A DNA stretch of 64,000 bases from Undibacterium sp. 5I1 (GTDB lineage Bacteria > Pseudomonadota > Gammaproteobacteria > Burkholderiales > Burkholderiaceae_D). The position numbers and the translations under genes were made by a program. The notes under the pieces are model-generated. The model saw only the letters and a program-made list of their open reading frames with translations. It was not told the DNA's origin and searched no databases. Of the stretch, positions 8,530-17,722 are shown in pieces. The DNA is taken from positions 620,001 through 684,000 of the forward strand of contig NZ_JAVIWI010000001.1 of assembly GCF_034314085.1 (NCBI RefSeq). Direction: 5' to 3'. Position 1 is the first letter of the stretch. The number at the start of each line of letters is the position of its first letter.

Positions 8530-9515
8530 GCTTCGTCACTTATATGAAAAAACAGACGCTTAAAACAACGGGCTTGTTGCTTAGTTTGAGTTCGAGACTG
8601 AGCATAAGCCTGATCCTGACTCTGAGCTTAGCCCTAGGAGGGATTAGCCAGGTTTTAGCCGAGACGACGAGTTCAGGCGCTGTGGGCAAAGGCATCATCC
8701 ACACCAACGACGTCGGCGCAGAAACCGTCATCTATGTTCACACCGACGGATTAGGCAGTCCGGTAGCGAAGACGGATCAAAACGGGACTCGTCTTACCCA
8801 GACCAAATACGAAGCCTATGGCATGACGGTGGCGGGCAGTGACGTGCCGACGATCGGTTTCACGGGTCATGTGAATGACGCTGACACCGGTTTGACTTAT
8901 ATGCAGCAGCGCTACTATGATCCTGTGGCTGCTCGGTTTTTATCTGAGGACCCCGTTCTTACGGATGCGAATACTGGTAGCGGATTTAATCGCTATGTCT
9001 ACGCAAATAATAACCCTTACAAATTTGTTGATCCTGATGGACGAAATCCTTGGGCTCTTCGCTTGGCCTATGCGGCTGGTTACGAAACAGCTACAGCACT
9101 AGGCGCACCGATTCTTGGTGGTTTAATTGCGACGGTAATTTGGGATGTTGTTCACAGTGATGTCTTTAAATCAGAGCCTAAGAAAAATGATGCATCTGAT
9201 GCACCAAAGACAGGTGATAAAAGCGACACGAAGGCAGATGTCGGTATTTCGAGCTCTTTACCAAAGCCACCAACAGGGCCAGGTAGCGTACCTAATGATG
9301 AAAGAGACCCGAAGCGCTTTTTCACCCCAGGGGAACGTGAAGCGAAACGAGGAGAGCAAGGTAACAAATGCGGAAACGGTTGTGGGACAGACATCGATCA
9401 GTCAAACTCGACCGGCCATCACGAAATACGCCATGCCGATGGAGGACCCACAACACCAGAAAATCACGTAGAGGTTTGCAAAGTTTGTCATACCGAACTT
9501 CATAATGGAAAGTAA
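8526..9515 (+). CDS. Rhs core protein with HNH nuclease toxin tip and own signal peptide
   Basis: 329 residues. Residues 7-45 look like a Sec signal (MKKQTLKTTG, then a long Leu/Ser core, cleavage near QVLA/ET). Next come the Rhs core motifs HTDGLGSPVAKTDQNGT, GFTGHVNDADTGLTYMQQRY and the RFLSEDP...NRYVYANNNPYKFVDPDGR boundary (about residues 75-175), a hydrophobic stretch, then a toxin tip. The tip has zinc-type CxxxC (CGNGC) and CxxC (CKVC) pairs and an HNH pattern in GHHEIRHADGGPTTPENH. HNH tips cleave DNA in target cells. The next gene is the probable immunity partner. A separately secreted Rhs tip, cut from the repeat part, is unusual. Confidence 0.8.
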   Translation: MSFVTYMKKQTLKTTGLLLSLSSRLSISLILTLSLALGGISQVLAETTSSGAVGKGIIHTNDVGAETVIYVHTDGLGSPVAKTDQNGTRLTQTKYEAYGMTVAGSDVPTIGFTGHVNDADTGLTYMQQRYYDPVAARFLSEDPVLTDANTGSGFNRYVYANNNPYKFVDPDGRNPWALRLAYAAGYETATALGAPILGGLIATVIWDVVHSDVFKSEPKKNDASDAPKTGDKSDTKADVGISSSLPKPPTGPGSVPNDERDPKRFFTPGEREAKRGEQGNKCGNGCGTDIDQSNSTGHHEIRHADGGPTTPENHVEVCKVCHTELHNGK

Positions 9516-9517
9516 AT

Positions 9518-9901
9518 ATGAGCGAAATCGTACCTGTTTTGAAAGATGAGCATAACCAAAGTTCGATTCCAACTGCGTGGAGACGTGCCTTTGCTGACAT
9601 CGTGGAAGGATTGAAAGAAGAGAATTTCGATCTTGTGCGAAAAGTGGAAGGAGTTCGCCAGATTTCCGCAGAAGATGCAGCCAGAATTGCTGGCAACATA
9701 AAGCGCTATGGCGCTCAATTGACCAGTTTGCCAGAAGATACGTGGCGGACGTCGGCATGTCAGTGGATGATCGGATATTGGGATGCATTGGTCGATCTGT
9801 ACACTGTGGACGAAGGAGCTAGCGATTTGGCGTTGGTCGTGCGCGTTTATGAAGAAGGCTCTGCATATGCTTTCGAAATTCTTTCTGTGCATGTGCCATA
9901 A
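9518..9901 (+). CDS. putative immunity protein to the Rhs-HNH toxin
   Basis: A 127-residue acidic, soluble protein starting 2 bp after the toxin stop, the standard place for a cognate immunity gene. It contains WQMIGYWDALVDLYT-like and SDLALVVRVYEEGSAYAF stretches seen in small proteins next to polymorphic toxins. The family assignment is tentative. It should bind and block the HNH tip in the cytoplasm of the producing cell. Evidence is mainly position and size. Confidence 0.65.
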   Translation: MSEIVPVLKDEHNQSSIPTAWRRAFADIVEGLKEENFDLVRKVEGVRQISAEDAARIAGNIKRYGAQLTSLPEDTWRTSACQWMIGYWDALVDLYTVDEGASDLALVVRVYEEGSAYAFEILSVHVP

Positions 9902-9920
9902 CAAGCATAGCCGGGCTAAC

Positions 9921-9985
9921 GCAGGTTGGCGAAAAACGAAGCGAAGCCCAACATCTCAGACTCGTAAAGCATCAGATCAATCGTG
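9921..9985 (+). repeat. GTTGGCG...GAAGCCCAAC repeat, copy 2
   Basis: Direct-repeat partner of 7873-7945: GCAGGTTGGCG, AGCGAAGCCCAACATCTCAG, then AAAGCATCAGA. It lies right after the immunity gene and may be where Rhs tip cassettes recombine. Confidence 0.7.
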
Positions 9986-10006
9986 AGACGTGCGCAATAA
10001 AATAAA

Positions 10007-10036
10007 AGCCGGTGTTGGCAACAGCACCGGCTTTGT
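10007..10036 (+). terminator. strong hairpin terminator after the immunity gene
   Basis: AAAGCCGGTG and CACCGGCTTT form a perfect 10-bp GC-rich stem with a 10-nt loop, about 105 bp after the immunity gene stop. A short T-containing tail follows on both strands. Confidence 0.65.
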
Positions 10037-10149
10037 CTATTGTTGAACCCGATTCTGCCTATCGTTGAAACACATTTGAATACGCTTTGAAACACGTCTG
10101 TATACCATCTGTATACGTTCTGTAGTCGGTTGTAATAAATCTGAATGAC

Positions 10150-10812
10150 GTGTACACCGGTTTGACGTATATGCAGCAGCGGTACTATGATCCTGCGGCG
10201 GGACGATTCTTGAGTGAAGATCCGGTGCTCACGGATGCTAATACCGGAACTGGATTTAATCGCTATGTCTATGCATCTAATAATCCGTATCGGTATATTG
10301 ATCCTAACGGCCGAGCTGAATGTACGACAGATGGCAATGGTTGTAAACACTACGGAACTCCCCAAAAAACTGACCCAAATGACAGGAGTGGACACGCCAA
10401 AGCGAGTGCCAAGATTGGAGAGCAATTGTCAAAACAAGGCGCTAAAGAGGTGCATTACAATCGCCCGTTTTCAGCGATCACTGGAAATCCGGCTGCTGGC
10501 CTTCAAAGAGCTGACGTTGCAGCCGTCTGGTCAGACAATAGTGTAAGTACAGTTGAAGTTATATCTCCCATGCAGACACCAGCATCACAGATCGCAAAAG
10601 GAGAAGCAATGCAAGCTAAATTAAATAGTATTGGTCGTGCGGGTACTGCAAATACCGTCTCCATTGGTGAAGGCTTGTCCGGCGTTGCTATAAAAGGGGT
10701 GGGTAGTTTGAGCATATTGAGCCCAGTTGTTCGTGCATTTGAACTTCAAAAAATGGGGGGAGCTGGTTCACCCATCCCCGTAGGTATTGGTATAGGTTAT
10801 ATGGGGGGGTAA
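10150..10812 (+). CDS. orphan Rhs C-terminal toxin module
   Basis: 220 residues opening directly inside the Rhs core (GLTYMQQRYYDPAAGRFLSE, then NRYVYASNNPYRYIDPNGR), nearly identical to the same part of the gene at 8526. After the boundary the tip is unrelated to the HNH tip. ADVAAVWSDNSVSTVEVISP resembles the D-x(n)-E-V-x-S/K core of PD-(D/E)XK nuclease-like toxins, and the end is hydrophobic and glycine-rich. There is no native start: the GTG at 10150 is only the first possible codon, and homology begins a few bases upstream. It fits a displaced tip cassette that could be recombined onto a full Rhs gene. Confidence 0.7.
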   Translation: MYTGLTYMQQRYYDPAAGRFLSEDPVLTDANTGTGFNRYVYASNNPYRYIDPNGRAECTTDGNGCKHYGTPQKTDPNDRSGHAKASAKIGEQLSKQGAKEVHYNRPFSAITGNPAAGLQRADVAAVWSDNSVSTVEVISPMQTPASQIAKGEAMQAKLNSIGRAGTANTVSIGEGLSGVAIKGVGSLSILSPVVRAFELQKMGGAGSPIPVGIGIGYMGG

Positions 10813-10889
10813 TAACACGTGAACAAGCTGTTGATGCTTCACGAATTTTCACTCCCATGTGAGACCGCAAAAAAAGGGGAACTAATAAC

Positions 10890-11056
10890 ATGATGAATAC
10901 GGTAAATTTAGAACTTGTTGAAGCGTTAACTGCCGATCAAATTCAGGGCGCTCTAAACACTTGGGAGTTTGAGGGAAGTGAAATATTGCTAGCCCTGGTT
11001 AGAGCGCGAGATTTGGTGCTCAGAGCGGGTGAGATTGATGAATCAGTTTTATTGGG
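10890..11056 (+). pseudogene. putative immunity gene truncated by IS21
   Basis: ATG at 10890 begins a short acidic reading frame (EALTADQIQGALNTWEFEG and LLALVRARDLVLRAGEID). It runs into the IS21 left end at 11057; the last residues of the open frame come from the IS. Position 77 bp after the orphan Rhs tip suggests a cognate immunity gene that has lost its 3' part. A closing GGGGAACTAATAAC stretch just upstream may be its ribosome-binding site. No family was recognised. Confidence 0.5.
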
Positions 11057-11171
11057 TGTTGGCGCGCACTCAATATTGACCAGATAAACGCAGTTATACG
11101 CACTGAATATTGACCAGGTAAATTAACCTATCCTTGCAGTTTTGACTGCGAGGGAATTCAAGGTGATTACC

Positions 11172-12668
11172 ATGGGAATGTACTCTAAGGTCAGGCGGCT
11201 GTTCTACCGAGAACGGCTATCCATTAGCGAAATTCAGCGACGAACCAGCCTGTCGCGCAATACCATCAAGAAGTGGCTTAAAGAAGCCGAAGGGACTGAG
11301 CCGAAGTATGCCCGGCCTCCGACTGTCAGTAAAATAGCTCCCTTTGCATCCCTCATTCAGTTAGCGCTACAAACCGACAGCCATCGACCTAAAAAAGAAC
11401 GTCGTACTGCGCTTATGCTATTTAAGGAACTCCAGCAAGCAGGGTTCACCGGTAGCTACTCGGGTGTCAACCGTTACATTTACGCCTGGCGTGACCAAGC
11501 TGCCAAAGTCACTGGTAAATCTGCCTTCGTTCCACTGAAGTTTCAACTCGGCGAAGCATTCCAGTTTGACTGGAGTGAGGAGCTGCTTGTCATTGGTGGC
11601 ATTCATCGCAAAATCCTTGTAGCACACACTAAGCTGTGCGCCAGCCGTGCCTTTTGGCTGGTGGCTTATCCGACGCAAAGCCACGAAATGCTCTTCGATG
11701 CCCATACTCGCGCCTTTACTGCCATGGGTGGTATTGCACGGCGCGGTATCTATGACAACATGAAGACCGCTGTCGATAAAGTCATGAAAGGCAAAGGTCG
11801 TATCGTCAATGCACGCTTCTTTGCAATGACAGCCCATTACTTGTTTGACCCCGACTTCTGCAATGTGGCGTCTGGCTGGGAGAAAGGTATTGTTGAGAAG
11901 AACGTCCAGGATAGTCGCCGTCGTATCTGGAACGACGCCAGACAGGAACGCTTCGGCAGCTTTGCGGAACTCAATGCATGGCTGGCGGTACGCTGCAAGT
12001 TACTCTGGAGTGAATGCCGCCATCCGGATTACCCTGAGTTGACCGTCGCCGACGTGCTGGAACATGAGCAAGCCCAACTCATGCCGATGCCAACACCCTT
12101 CGATGGCTATGTCGAACTCGTAGCACGGGTTTCTTCTACTTGCTTAGTTCATGTCCACCGTAATCGTTATTCAGTACCGTGCTATTTGGCCAATCACATG
12201 GTCAGTGTTCATCTGTATTCAGAACAGATTGCCGTCTACGCTGAGAATGAGAGGGTTGCATGTCATCTACGACTATTTGGACGTGATCAGACCAGCTATG
12301 ACTGGCAGCATTACATCCTTCTGGCAGAAAGAAAGCCCGGTGTCTTACGAAACGGTGCACCCTTTGCATTGATGCCGGCGCCTTTAATCAAATTGCAAAC
12401 CACCTTGCTACGCCGTGCCGGTGGTGATCGCGTCATGGCTCAAGTGTTAGCGGCTATCCCGCACCATGGCCTTGATACCGTCATTGTGGCAGTAGAACTA
12501 GTGCTGGAGTCCGGTGCAACCAGTGTTGAACACATCACTAACGTATTGGTGCGATTAAGTCAGGGCGATCGTCCTGACCCCGTCGCCACAAGCTTGCAAT
12601 TAATCGAAGAGCCGGTAGCCGATGCAAGTCGCTACGACAGCTTACATCAGGAGAATCAGCATGTTTAA
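11172..12668 (+). CDS. istA: IS21 transposase IstA
   Basis: About 498 residues from the ATG at 11172 (a TTG at 11142 and a GTG at 11163 are alternatives). An N-terminal helix-turn-helix is seen in [20 protein letters not shown]. The DDE integrase core starts with [16 protein letters not shown] and continues with [14 protein letters not shown] and the [12 protein letters not shown] region. It cuts and joins the IS ends, together with IstB. The stop overlaps the istB start by 8 bp. Confidence 0.93.
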   Translation: MGMYSKVRRLFYRERLSISEIQRRTSLSRNTIKKWLKEAEGTEPKYARPPTVSKIAPFASLIQLALQTDSHRPKKERRTALMLFKELQQAGFTGSYSGVNRYIYAWRDQAAKVTGKSAFVPLKFQLGEAFQFDWSEELLVIGGIHRKILVAHTKLCASRAFWLVAYPTQSHEMLFDAHTRAFTAMGGIARRGIYDNMKTAVDKVMKGKGRIVNARFFAMTAHYLFDPDFCNVASGWEKGIVEKNVQDSRRRIWNDARQERFGSFAELNAWLAVRCKLLWSECRHPDYPELTVADVLEHEQAQLMPMPTPFDGYVELVARVSSTCLVHVHRNRYSVPCYLANHMVSVHLYSEQIAVYAENERVACHLRLFGRDQTSYDWQHYILLAERKPGVLRNGAPFALMPAPLIKLQTTLLRRAGGDRVMAQVLAAIPHHGLDTVIVAVELVLESGATSVEHITNVLVRLSQGDRPDPVATSLQLIEEPVADASRYDSLHQENQHV

Positions 12669-13491
12669 CATCATCAGTGAACTTAAATCACTCAAGTTAT
12701 ATGGAATGGCAACTGCCTATACCGATTTAACAGCACAGAGTACCGCGTCCGTGAGTACATCGGAATGGCTCATTCAACACTTGTTAGAAGCGGAATCGAC
12801 GGATCGAGCGATGCGTTCGATCCGTTATCAGTTGCACGTTGCCAAATTTCCGATTCATCGCCACCTAGCTGATTTCGATTTTAGCCAATCCAAAGTAGAC
12901 CAAAAGCTGATCGAACAGTTGGCCACGTTAGCCTTCACAGAGGCTGCGCACAACGTGGTGCTGATTGGTGGCACTGGCACAGGTAAAAGCCATCTGGCAA
13001 CAGCACTGGCGGTCTCCGGTATTACGCAACATGGAAAGCGAGTGCGCTTCTTCTCAACGATTGAACTGGTGAATGCCTTGGAATTAGAAAAGGCAGCAGG
13101 CAAACAAGGACGCATGGCCCTAAGCCTTATGCAGATGGATTTGGTGATCTTAGATGAGTTAGGTTACCTGCCATTCTCACAGGTGGGTGGTGCGTTACTG
13201 TTCCATTTACTGTCTAAACTCTACGAACGAACCAGCGTCGTCATCACGACCAACCTGACATTCTCTGAGTGGAGCAACGTCTTTGGCGATGCAAAACTGA
13301 CGACTGCGTTACTGGACCGACTGACACACCATTGCCATATTATTGAAACAGGTAATGATTCCTATCGTTTCAAACATAGCAGTGCCACAGCAAAAATGCG
13401 GATTAAATCAAGAGAAAGAAGCCGGGAATTAAACAAGCCTGAGACTGAGATATCAGCAGAACCTGGTGAAGTCTCTGGGCAGGAGTTTTAG
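12661..13491 (+). CDS. istB: IS21 ATPase helper IstB
   Basis: A DnaC-like AAA+ ATPase of 276 residues that assists IstA in target selection. Walker A is GGTGTGKSH and Walker B is [12 protein letters not shown]. The ATG at 12661 follows AGGAGAATCAGC and is chosen over the upstream open frame. It overlaps the end of istA. Length is normal for the family. Confidence 0.93.
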   Translation: MFNIISELKSLKLYGMATAYTDLTAQSTASVSTSEWLIQHLLEAESTDRAMRSIRYQLHVAKFPIHRHLADFDFSQSKVDQKLIEQLATLAFTEAAHNVVLIGGTGTGKSHLATALAVSGITQHGKRVRFFSTIELVNALELEKAAGKQGRMALSLMQMDLVILDELGYLPFSQVGGALLFHLLSKLYERTSVVITTNLTFSEWSNVFGDAKLTTALLDRLTHHCHIIETGNDSYRFKHSSATAKMRIKSRERSRELNKPETEISAEPGEVSGQEF

Positions 13492-13643
13492 TGCTTAAGT
13501 GGCTAAATTGAGTTCAACAAATGGAGAAAACAATGCACACATAATTGATCGACAAACCTGAAACAAACTTGTATGCTCAGCAACTAAGCGCCTGGTCAAT
13601 ATTCAATGCGCGCAGCTGGTCAATATTGAGTGCGCGCCAACAA

Positions 13644-14108
13644 CCCTCATCCTCCAAGTTAGCGAAGACAACAGACACACTAGACACAACAAAGACGACT
13701 GATGCAGCGCAGCTAGAGGTCCATCTATACGCACCCAGCCGCACCGCAGGTTTCGTCGCCAATGGACAGCAAGTCCTGATCCGCTATCAAGCCTACCCTT
13801 ACCAAAAATTTGGACTGCAAAAAGGCACCGTTACCGACATTAGCGACACTCCATTCGCACCAAATGAATTACCCCCTAATTTAGCCAGTACGATTTTGAG
13901 TAACGCCCAGCAGAATATTCAAGGCTTCAACAGTAATGAAGCCTTGTACAGAATTAAAGTCAGACTAGAAAAACAAACAATAGATGCCTACGGACAAGTG
14001 CAAAATCTAAAGTCAGGTATGACCCTAGAGGCAGACATATTGCAGGACAAACGCAAGATTTGGGAGTGGATTGCAGAGCCAGTATTGGCAGTGACAAATG
14101 CTGGCTAA
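13644..14108 (+). pseudogene. HlyD-family secretion protein, 5' part removed by IS21
   Basis: The remaining 154 residues match the C-terminal part of HlyD-type periplasmic adaptors used with peptidase-containing ABC exporters: VHLYAPSRTAGFVANGQQVL, IRYQAYPYQKFGLQKGTV, then LKSGMTLEADILQDKRKIWE. The membrane anchor and coiled coil are missing because the IS21 right end lies immediately upstream. An open frame reads in from inside the IS, but that product would lack the anchor and is unlikely to work. It belongs with the leader peptide at 14289 and the C39 ABC exporter at 19261. Confidence 0.85.
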
Positions 14109-14288
14109 GAAAAATTACTACAACTATAGAAATTTGTAACCCAACAAGATTCGAATACTGGATCTGAAAGGATATTTTCTTCCAGACCCAGTCCGAAAAA
14201 CCGTTCAAGGTAGTCGAGACCAAGAACGGAGCAGCAAAACTATGTCATGAGGCATAGTTCAACTTAACCATGTATAGGGAAACACAAA

Positions 14289-14615
14289 ATGCGTTTAATT
14301 ACAAATGACGAATTGTTTGCGGTTGGTGGTGGGGATATTGGCCTAGCTGCTCAATATGGATTGGATATTAACAATGCCTACTATGGCGAAGAGCCAATTC
14401 AATCTGTATCAGTTTCGGGGTCGAACTCGGGACAGAATTCGGAATCGAGTGGAGCAACTGTTGTAACCAGTGTTTGTATAACTGTAGGTGCCGTAGGACA
14501 GTCGATTCAAACTTGTACAAATAATGACAACACAATATCTGTGATCACATGCGCTGGCACTCCAACGCCGGTTGTTTCTGCGCAGATTTGCACAACAGTA
14601 ACTATGCAAAAATGA
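14289..14615 (+). CDS. putative secreted peptide with double-glycine leader
   Basis: 108 residues. The N-terminus MRLITNDELFAVGGG fits the short double-glycine leader that C39 peptidases cut after Gly-Gly (residues 13-14). The mature part is Ser/Thr/Val-rich with two related cysteine-containing segments (VTSVCITVGAVGQSIQTC and VITCAGTPTPVVSAQICTTV), suggesting two disulfides. An AGGGAAAC site precedes the ATG. It sits between an HlyD remnant and a C39 ABC exporter, so it is the probable cargo of that system: a bacteriocin or other secreted effector. No known bacteriocin family was recognised. Confidence 0.65.
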   Translation: MRLITNDELFAVGGGDIGLAAQYGLDINNAYYGEEPIQSVSVSGSNSGQNSESSGATVVTSVCITVGAVGQSIQTCTNNDNTISVITCAGTPTPVVSAQICTTVTMQK

Positions 14616-14869
14616 TCAATGTCTCAGCAAGACGAGGTACGAAATTAGATTTATATTTCTGCGATTTGTGAAATAGAAAGTAGTGGCATTTGTTAAAGAA
14701 AATAATGAATGCCACCATAAAGCAAAAAGTCATGACTTGGTTAGGATTATTTTGTATAAATTAAAATAAGGAAATTGACCTCTATGCCCTTTTTTATTAC
14801 TTCACATTACTGAGTTCAATTATCTTCAGCAAACCTTATTTGACAATACCTCCAAAATCTATTTAACAA

Positions 14870-16018
14870 ATGCTTAAAATACCATTAATACTTATGTTTT
14901 TTTTTAGTGCATTTCCTTGTGGTGCGCAAATAAACGGTAAGGAAAAAAACTCCAATAGCTCGGATACCGGATTAGTGAAAAATATGGATCAATTTAAAAT
15001 AATGCTTAAAAAGACTGAAATTGAAAATATTTCTATTGCTGAAGCGGGTGAGCGGCCTTTTTATAATTCCTTGAATTGCTGGGCTTTGATTGAAAATCAA
15101 GGTGTTGATTCTGGAGACAACAAATCCGATCAGTCATACGCGTTTGGTGAGCCACAATGGGATAAAAGTATTAATTTAAAAGAGTCAGATACTGCTGTGG
15201 TGAATCAGTTACTTTTAGATTCGAACAACAGAGACGCTTATCAGTTATTCCGACTTATGCCGCACAGTGTGATGTGGTGGATTCGTATTAACAAAGGAAT
15301 TTCTCTGATCACGTTAACTACTGCGATACATGAAACGGTACATGACATGCACACCTTAATGAGGAAGTGCAATAGCGGGAATTCTACCTACTTATTTAAC
15401 GGTTATGGGAGGATAACCGAGCGGCATCCAGGTGACAGTGCTAACTTTTCCATCGTCGAGGAAGTGATACCAGACAAATTTAAAGTACTTTTACCGTCAA
15501 ATTCAAACTTTAATACTTACATTATTAAAAGCAAAAAATTCACGGGTAACGATATATCAACGGGAGTTGATGAATTCAATGCCTATACAATTGCAGCAAA
15601 CCTAGAGACGAACTTAACTTCTACTAGCGTTTATCAAAAATTCAAAACTAGTGGACTAGACTCATATAGCGGAAACATAAGCGGAATGAGCGATTTTATG
15701 CTGTATATCTTGTGTTACTTCAAAGCTGCAAGAGCTCACTATCCCTCTACATATCAAAACATACAAAATAGCCATCTATTCCTCGCACACATAAATAGGT
15801 TGTGGGAGTCTGCTGAAAACACCTTGAGTATCGCTTATAAATTTACACTAAGTGAAGGTGGTATTTACTATGTAAATTCTCAGGTAATTGCTGAAATTTA
15901 TTCTCCAGAATTAATTTCAGAACTGGATCTGCTTGGTGTTAAGCATCTCCATTTCGACCATTGGAACAATACCTATTTTTCAAAAAATAGGGGGATTAAA
16001 AATCTTCCAGAGAAATAA
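14870..16018 (+). CDS. putative secreted HEXXH zinc metalloprotein
   Basis: 382 residues with a signal peptide (residues 1-19, cleavage near PCGAQ). The zinc-peptidase signature HETVH is at residues 154-158 within TTAIHETVHDMHTLM. A candidate third ligand is Glu235 in GVDEFNAYTIAANLE, as in gluzincin-like enzymes. The overall sequence matches no family I know. The region is AT-richer than its surroundings. Its stop is 1 bp from the start of the nucleotidyltransferase gene, so both are probably one operon. A preceding gap (14616-14869) shows no gene. A role in processing or resistance linked to the neighbouring leader peptide is possible but unproven. Confidence 0.6.
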   Translation: MLKIPLILMFFFSAFPCGAQINGKEKNSNSSDTGLVKNMDQFKIMLKKTEIENISIAEAGERPFYNSLNCWALIENQGVDSGDNKSDQSYAFGEPQWDKSINLKESDTAVVNQLLLDSNNRDAYQLFRLMPHSVMWWIRINKGISLITLTTAIHETVHDMHTLMRKCNSGNSTYLFNGYGRITERHPGDSANFSIVEEVIPDKFKVLLPSNSNFNTYIIKSKKFTGNDISTGVDEFNAYTIAANLETNLTSTSVYQKFKTSGLDSYSGNISGMSDFMLYILCYFKAARAHYPSTYQNIQNSHLFLAHINRLWESAENTLSIAYKFTLSEGGIYYVNSQVIAEIYSPELISELDLLGVKHLHFDHWNNTYFSKNRGIKNLPEK

Positions 16019-16019
16019 T

Positions 16020-16775
16020 ATGAATTATAAAAATTTATTAACTGAGTTTATTGTCAACGTAATTTCAAATCGGTATTCAGATTTCTCGTTCATTTATTTT
16101 TTTGGATCACAGATAAATGGCGTTGCTCGAAAGGACTCAGATATAGATCTAATTATAGTTTTTACAAAAAAAACGACCCCATTCCATGAGTCGTTTTCAG
16201 AGGGTGGGAAAATATTTGATGTCTTTGTATTTGATGCTGAAACATTAAACTACAATATTCAGATTTGTCCTAAAATTGGGCAATATTCAACAATAGAAAT
16301 TATTTGTGGTAGTACTGTTTTGCCACAAGCAACATTTGAATCAGAACATTTGAAATCATGCGCTAGGTATATCGAGAATTCGGCGCAATGGGAAGTTCCT
16401 GATTTAGATTCAGTTAGGTATTTTTTAACGTCATTGATTATCGATCTAGAATTTTGTATTGACAAAAGAGAAATTAATTTCCTTGCCGCGGAGCTATATA
16501 AGACGTTAGTCGAAATAATTTTGTTAAAGAGGGAGAAAGGAGGATACGTTCGCAAACATACGGCACGAGCACTTAAAAAATTCAATCCACTAATGGATGA
16601 AAAACTAAATAATTCTCTTGAAAAAGCTATTTCGAATGCTGACACAGCAGATCTAGTCGTGTTAGCTAAAGCTGTTCTTGCCGAACTAGGTGGGGAATTG
16701 AAAGATGGTTTTAAAAAACAAATGAGAGAAAGTGGGAGGCTTCCGCTTGTTAATCCAAACAAAGTAATCCGATGA
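16020..16775 (+). CDS. nucleotidyltransferase-domain protein
   Basis: 251 residues. The N-terminal domain has the minimal nucleotidyltransferase signature GS (residues 29-30) followed by DSDIDLII (catalytic Asp41 and Asp43). A helical C-terminal half resembles the HEPN-like or substrate-binding parts of such proteins (YKTLVEIILLKREKGGYVRK). The open frame extends upstream to 15933 in the preceding gene, but the ATG at 16020 is next to the stop of the HEXXH gene and gives the normal fold start. It could modify a small molecule, protein or RNA; the target is unknown. AT-rich like its neighbour. Confidence 0.65.
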   Translation: MNYKNLLTEFIVNVISNRYSDFSFIYFFGSQINGVARKDSDIDLIIVFTKKTTPFHESFSEGGKIFDVFVFDAETLNYNIQICPKIGQYSTIEIICGSTVLPQATFESEHLKSCARYIENSAQWEVPDLDSVRYFLTSLIIDLEFCIDKREINFLAAELYKTLVEIILLKREKGGYVRKHTARALKKFNPLMDEKLNNSLEKAISNADTADLVVLAKAVLAELGGELKDGFKKQMRESGRLPLVNPNKVIR

Positions 16776-16893
16776 CCTATTAGATTTGTAGATATTTTTT
16801 AAATTATCACTTTATTCTGCAATGGAAAAGGATTGATGTAATTTACGTTGAGATTAGATCGTAAAGCCTATTTTTTTTATTCGCTAGTATTTA

Positions 16894-17722
16894 GAGCTTC
16901 TTGCAAAATACCCAAACCAGTAAAGTCGAGCATGGGTGTGGCCACTGTTGCGATTGGTTTTCTTGTTTGAAGCGGCACATGTGACATGAATTTGTGCCGG
17001 ATTATCGTTTTATGGCGTGTCAATCCCTATGTGACCATCACTGCCCCTATGAACGTTGGGAAACGTTGTTTTTTTCGACTCTTTAAAAGCAAAGCTGTTA
17101 CGTAAATAAACGCATCAACTGATCTGCGGTCAATACCAATAAACCAAACATCAAATGCGACATCACTTTTTCGCTACCACGCACCCGTACTGTCGTGCCA
17201 CCAAATTCGTCTTTCAGCCTGCCATTGGTACGTTCAGCTTGCGTGCGTTCTTTATAACGCTGTTGTTCATGCGGGGCGAACGGTTTCTTCTCCCCGCCGC
17301 GTGCGTTGTGATCAATTAATGGCACGTGGCCAAGACTTTTGCTGTGTGCCCTTAACTCTTCACTGCAATACGCTGCATCCATCAAATCGTACAAATTCGT
17401 TACTCGTGCGGCCGTCATCGTTGCTAACGGCACCGCCGTTTGACTATCGTGCACCGAGGCGCTGGTCAATAGCGCACTGATGGCAACGCCGCAGTCAGCG
17501 GTGTCGATATGCAGCTTGTAGCCGTTCCAACTCACTTTATAACCTTGCGCATTGCATTTAGTGCCGCGGTCACACTCTTTGGGTAAAGCATTGACGATGC
17601 TCGGTAAAGTTTGCGTCAACTGCCAGCCTATCTTGGTCACTTTCTCTTCCTTTGGCGGCCTTATCTCGCCTTTCTTTGGCCGTCCACGGCGCTGCTTTTG
17701 GGCCTTTTCTACGGAAACAACT
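16894..17722 (-). mobile_element. left 829 bp of an IS5-like element (partial copy 1)
   Basis: Begins GAGCTTCTTGCAAAATACCC, as do the copies at 17723 and 30583, and is identical in sequence to their first 829 bp. It ends abruptly at CGGAAACAACT, where the complete copy 2 starts. The rest of copy 1 is absent. Confidence 0.92.
17098..17722 (-). pseudogene. IS5-like transposase, 5' truncated
   Basis: The C-terminal part of the same transposase as at 17927 (from the RGRPKKGEIR region to QLMRLFT). It lacks the N-terminus because copy 2 begins at 17723. The frame is open from an internal Met at 17640, but the protein would lack the first catalytic aspartate region. Confidence 0.9.

Larger units (their letters stand above)
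11057..13642 (+). mobile_element. IS21-family insertion sequence (2586 bp)
   Basis: Terminal inverted repeats of 27 bp lie at 11057-11083 and 13616-13642 (outer bases TGTTGGCGCGCACTC). A second inner copy of the CACTNAATATTGACCAG motif is at 11101-11117, and its complement at 13592-13608. Multiple terminal repeats and the overlapping istA/istB pair are typical of IS21. No target duplication is evident. The left side cuts the putative immunity gene and the right side begins inside an HlyD-like gene, so flanking DNA was probably deleted after insertion. Confidence 0.92.

Noticed and set aside
9322..9904. Three overlapping minus-strand open frames opposite the Rhs tip and immunity gene
   Set aside because: They are shadows of the plus-strand toxin and immunity genes, with no start signals or family features.
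10037..10140. Repeated GAAACAC and GTATAC words before the orphan Rhs tip
   Set aside because: Too short and irregular to call an att site or promoter.
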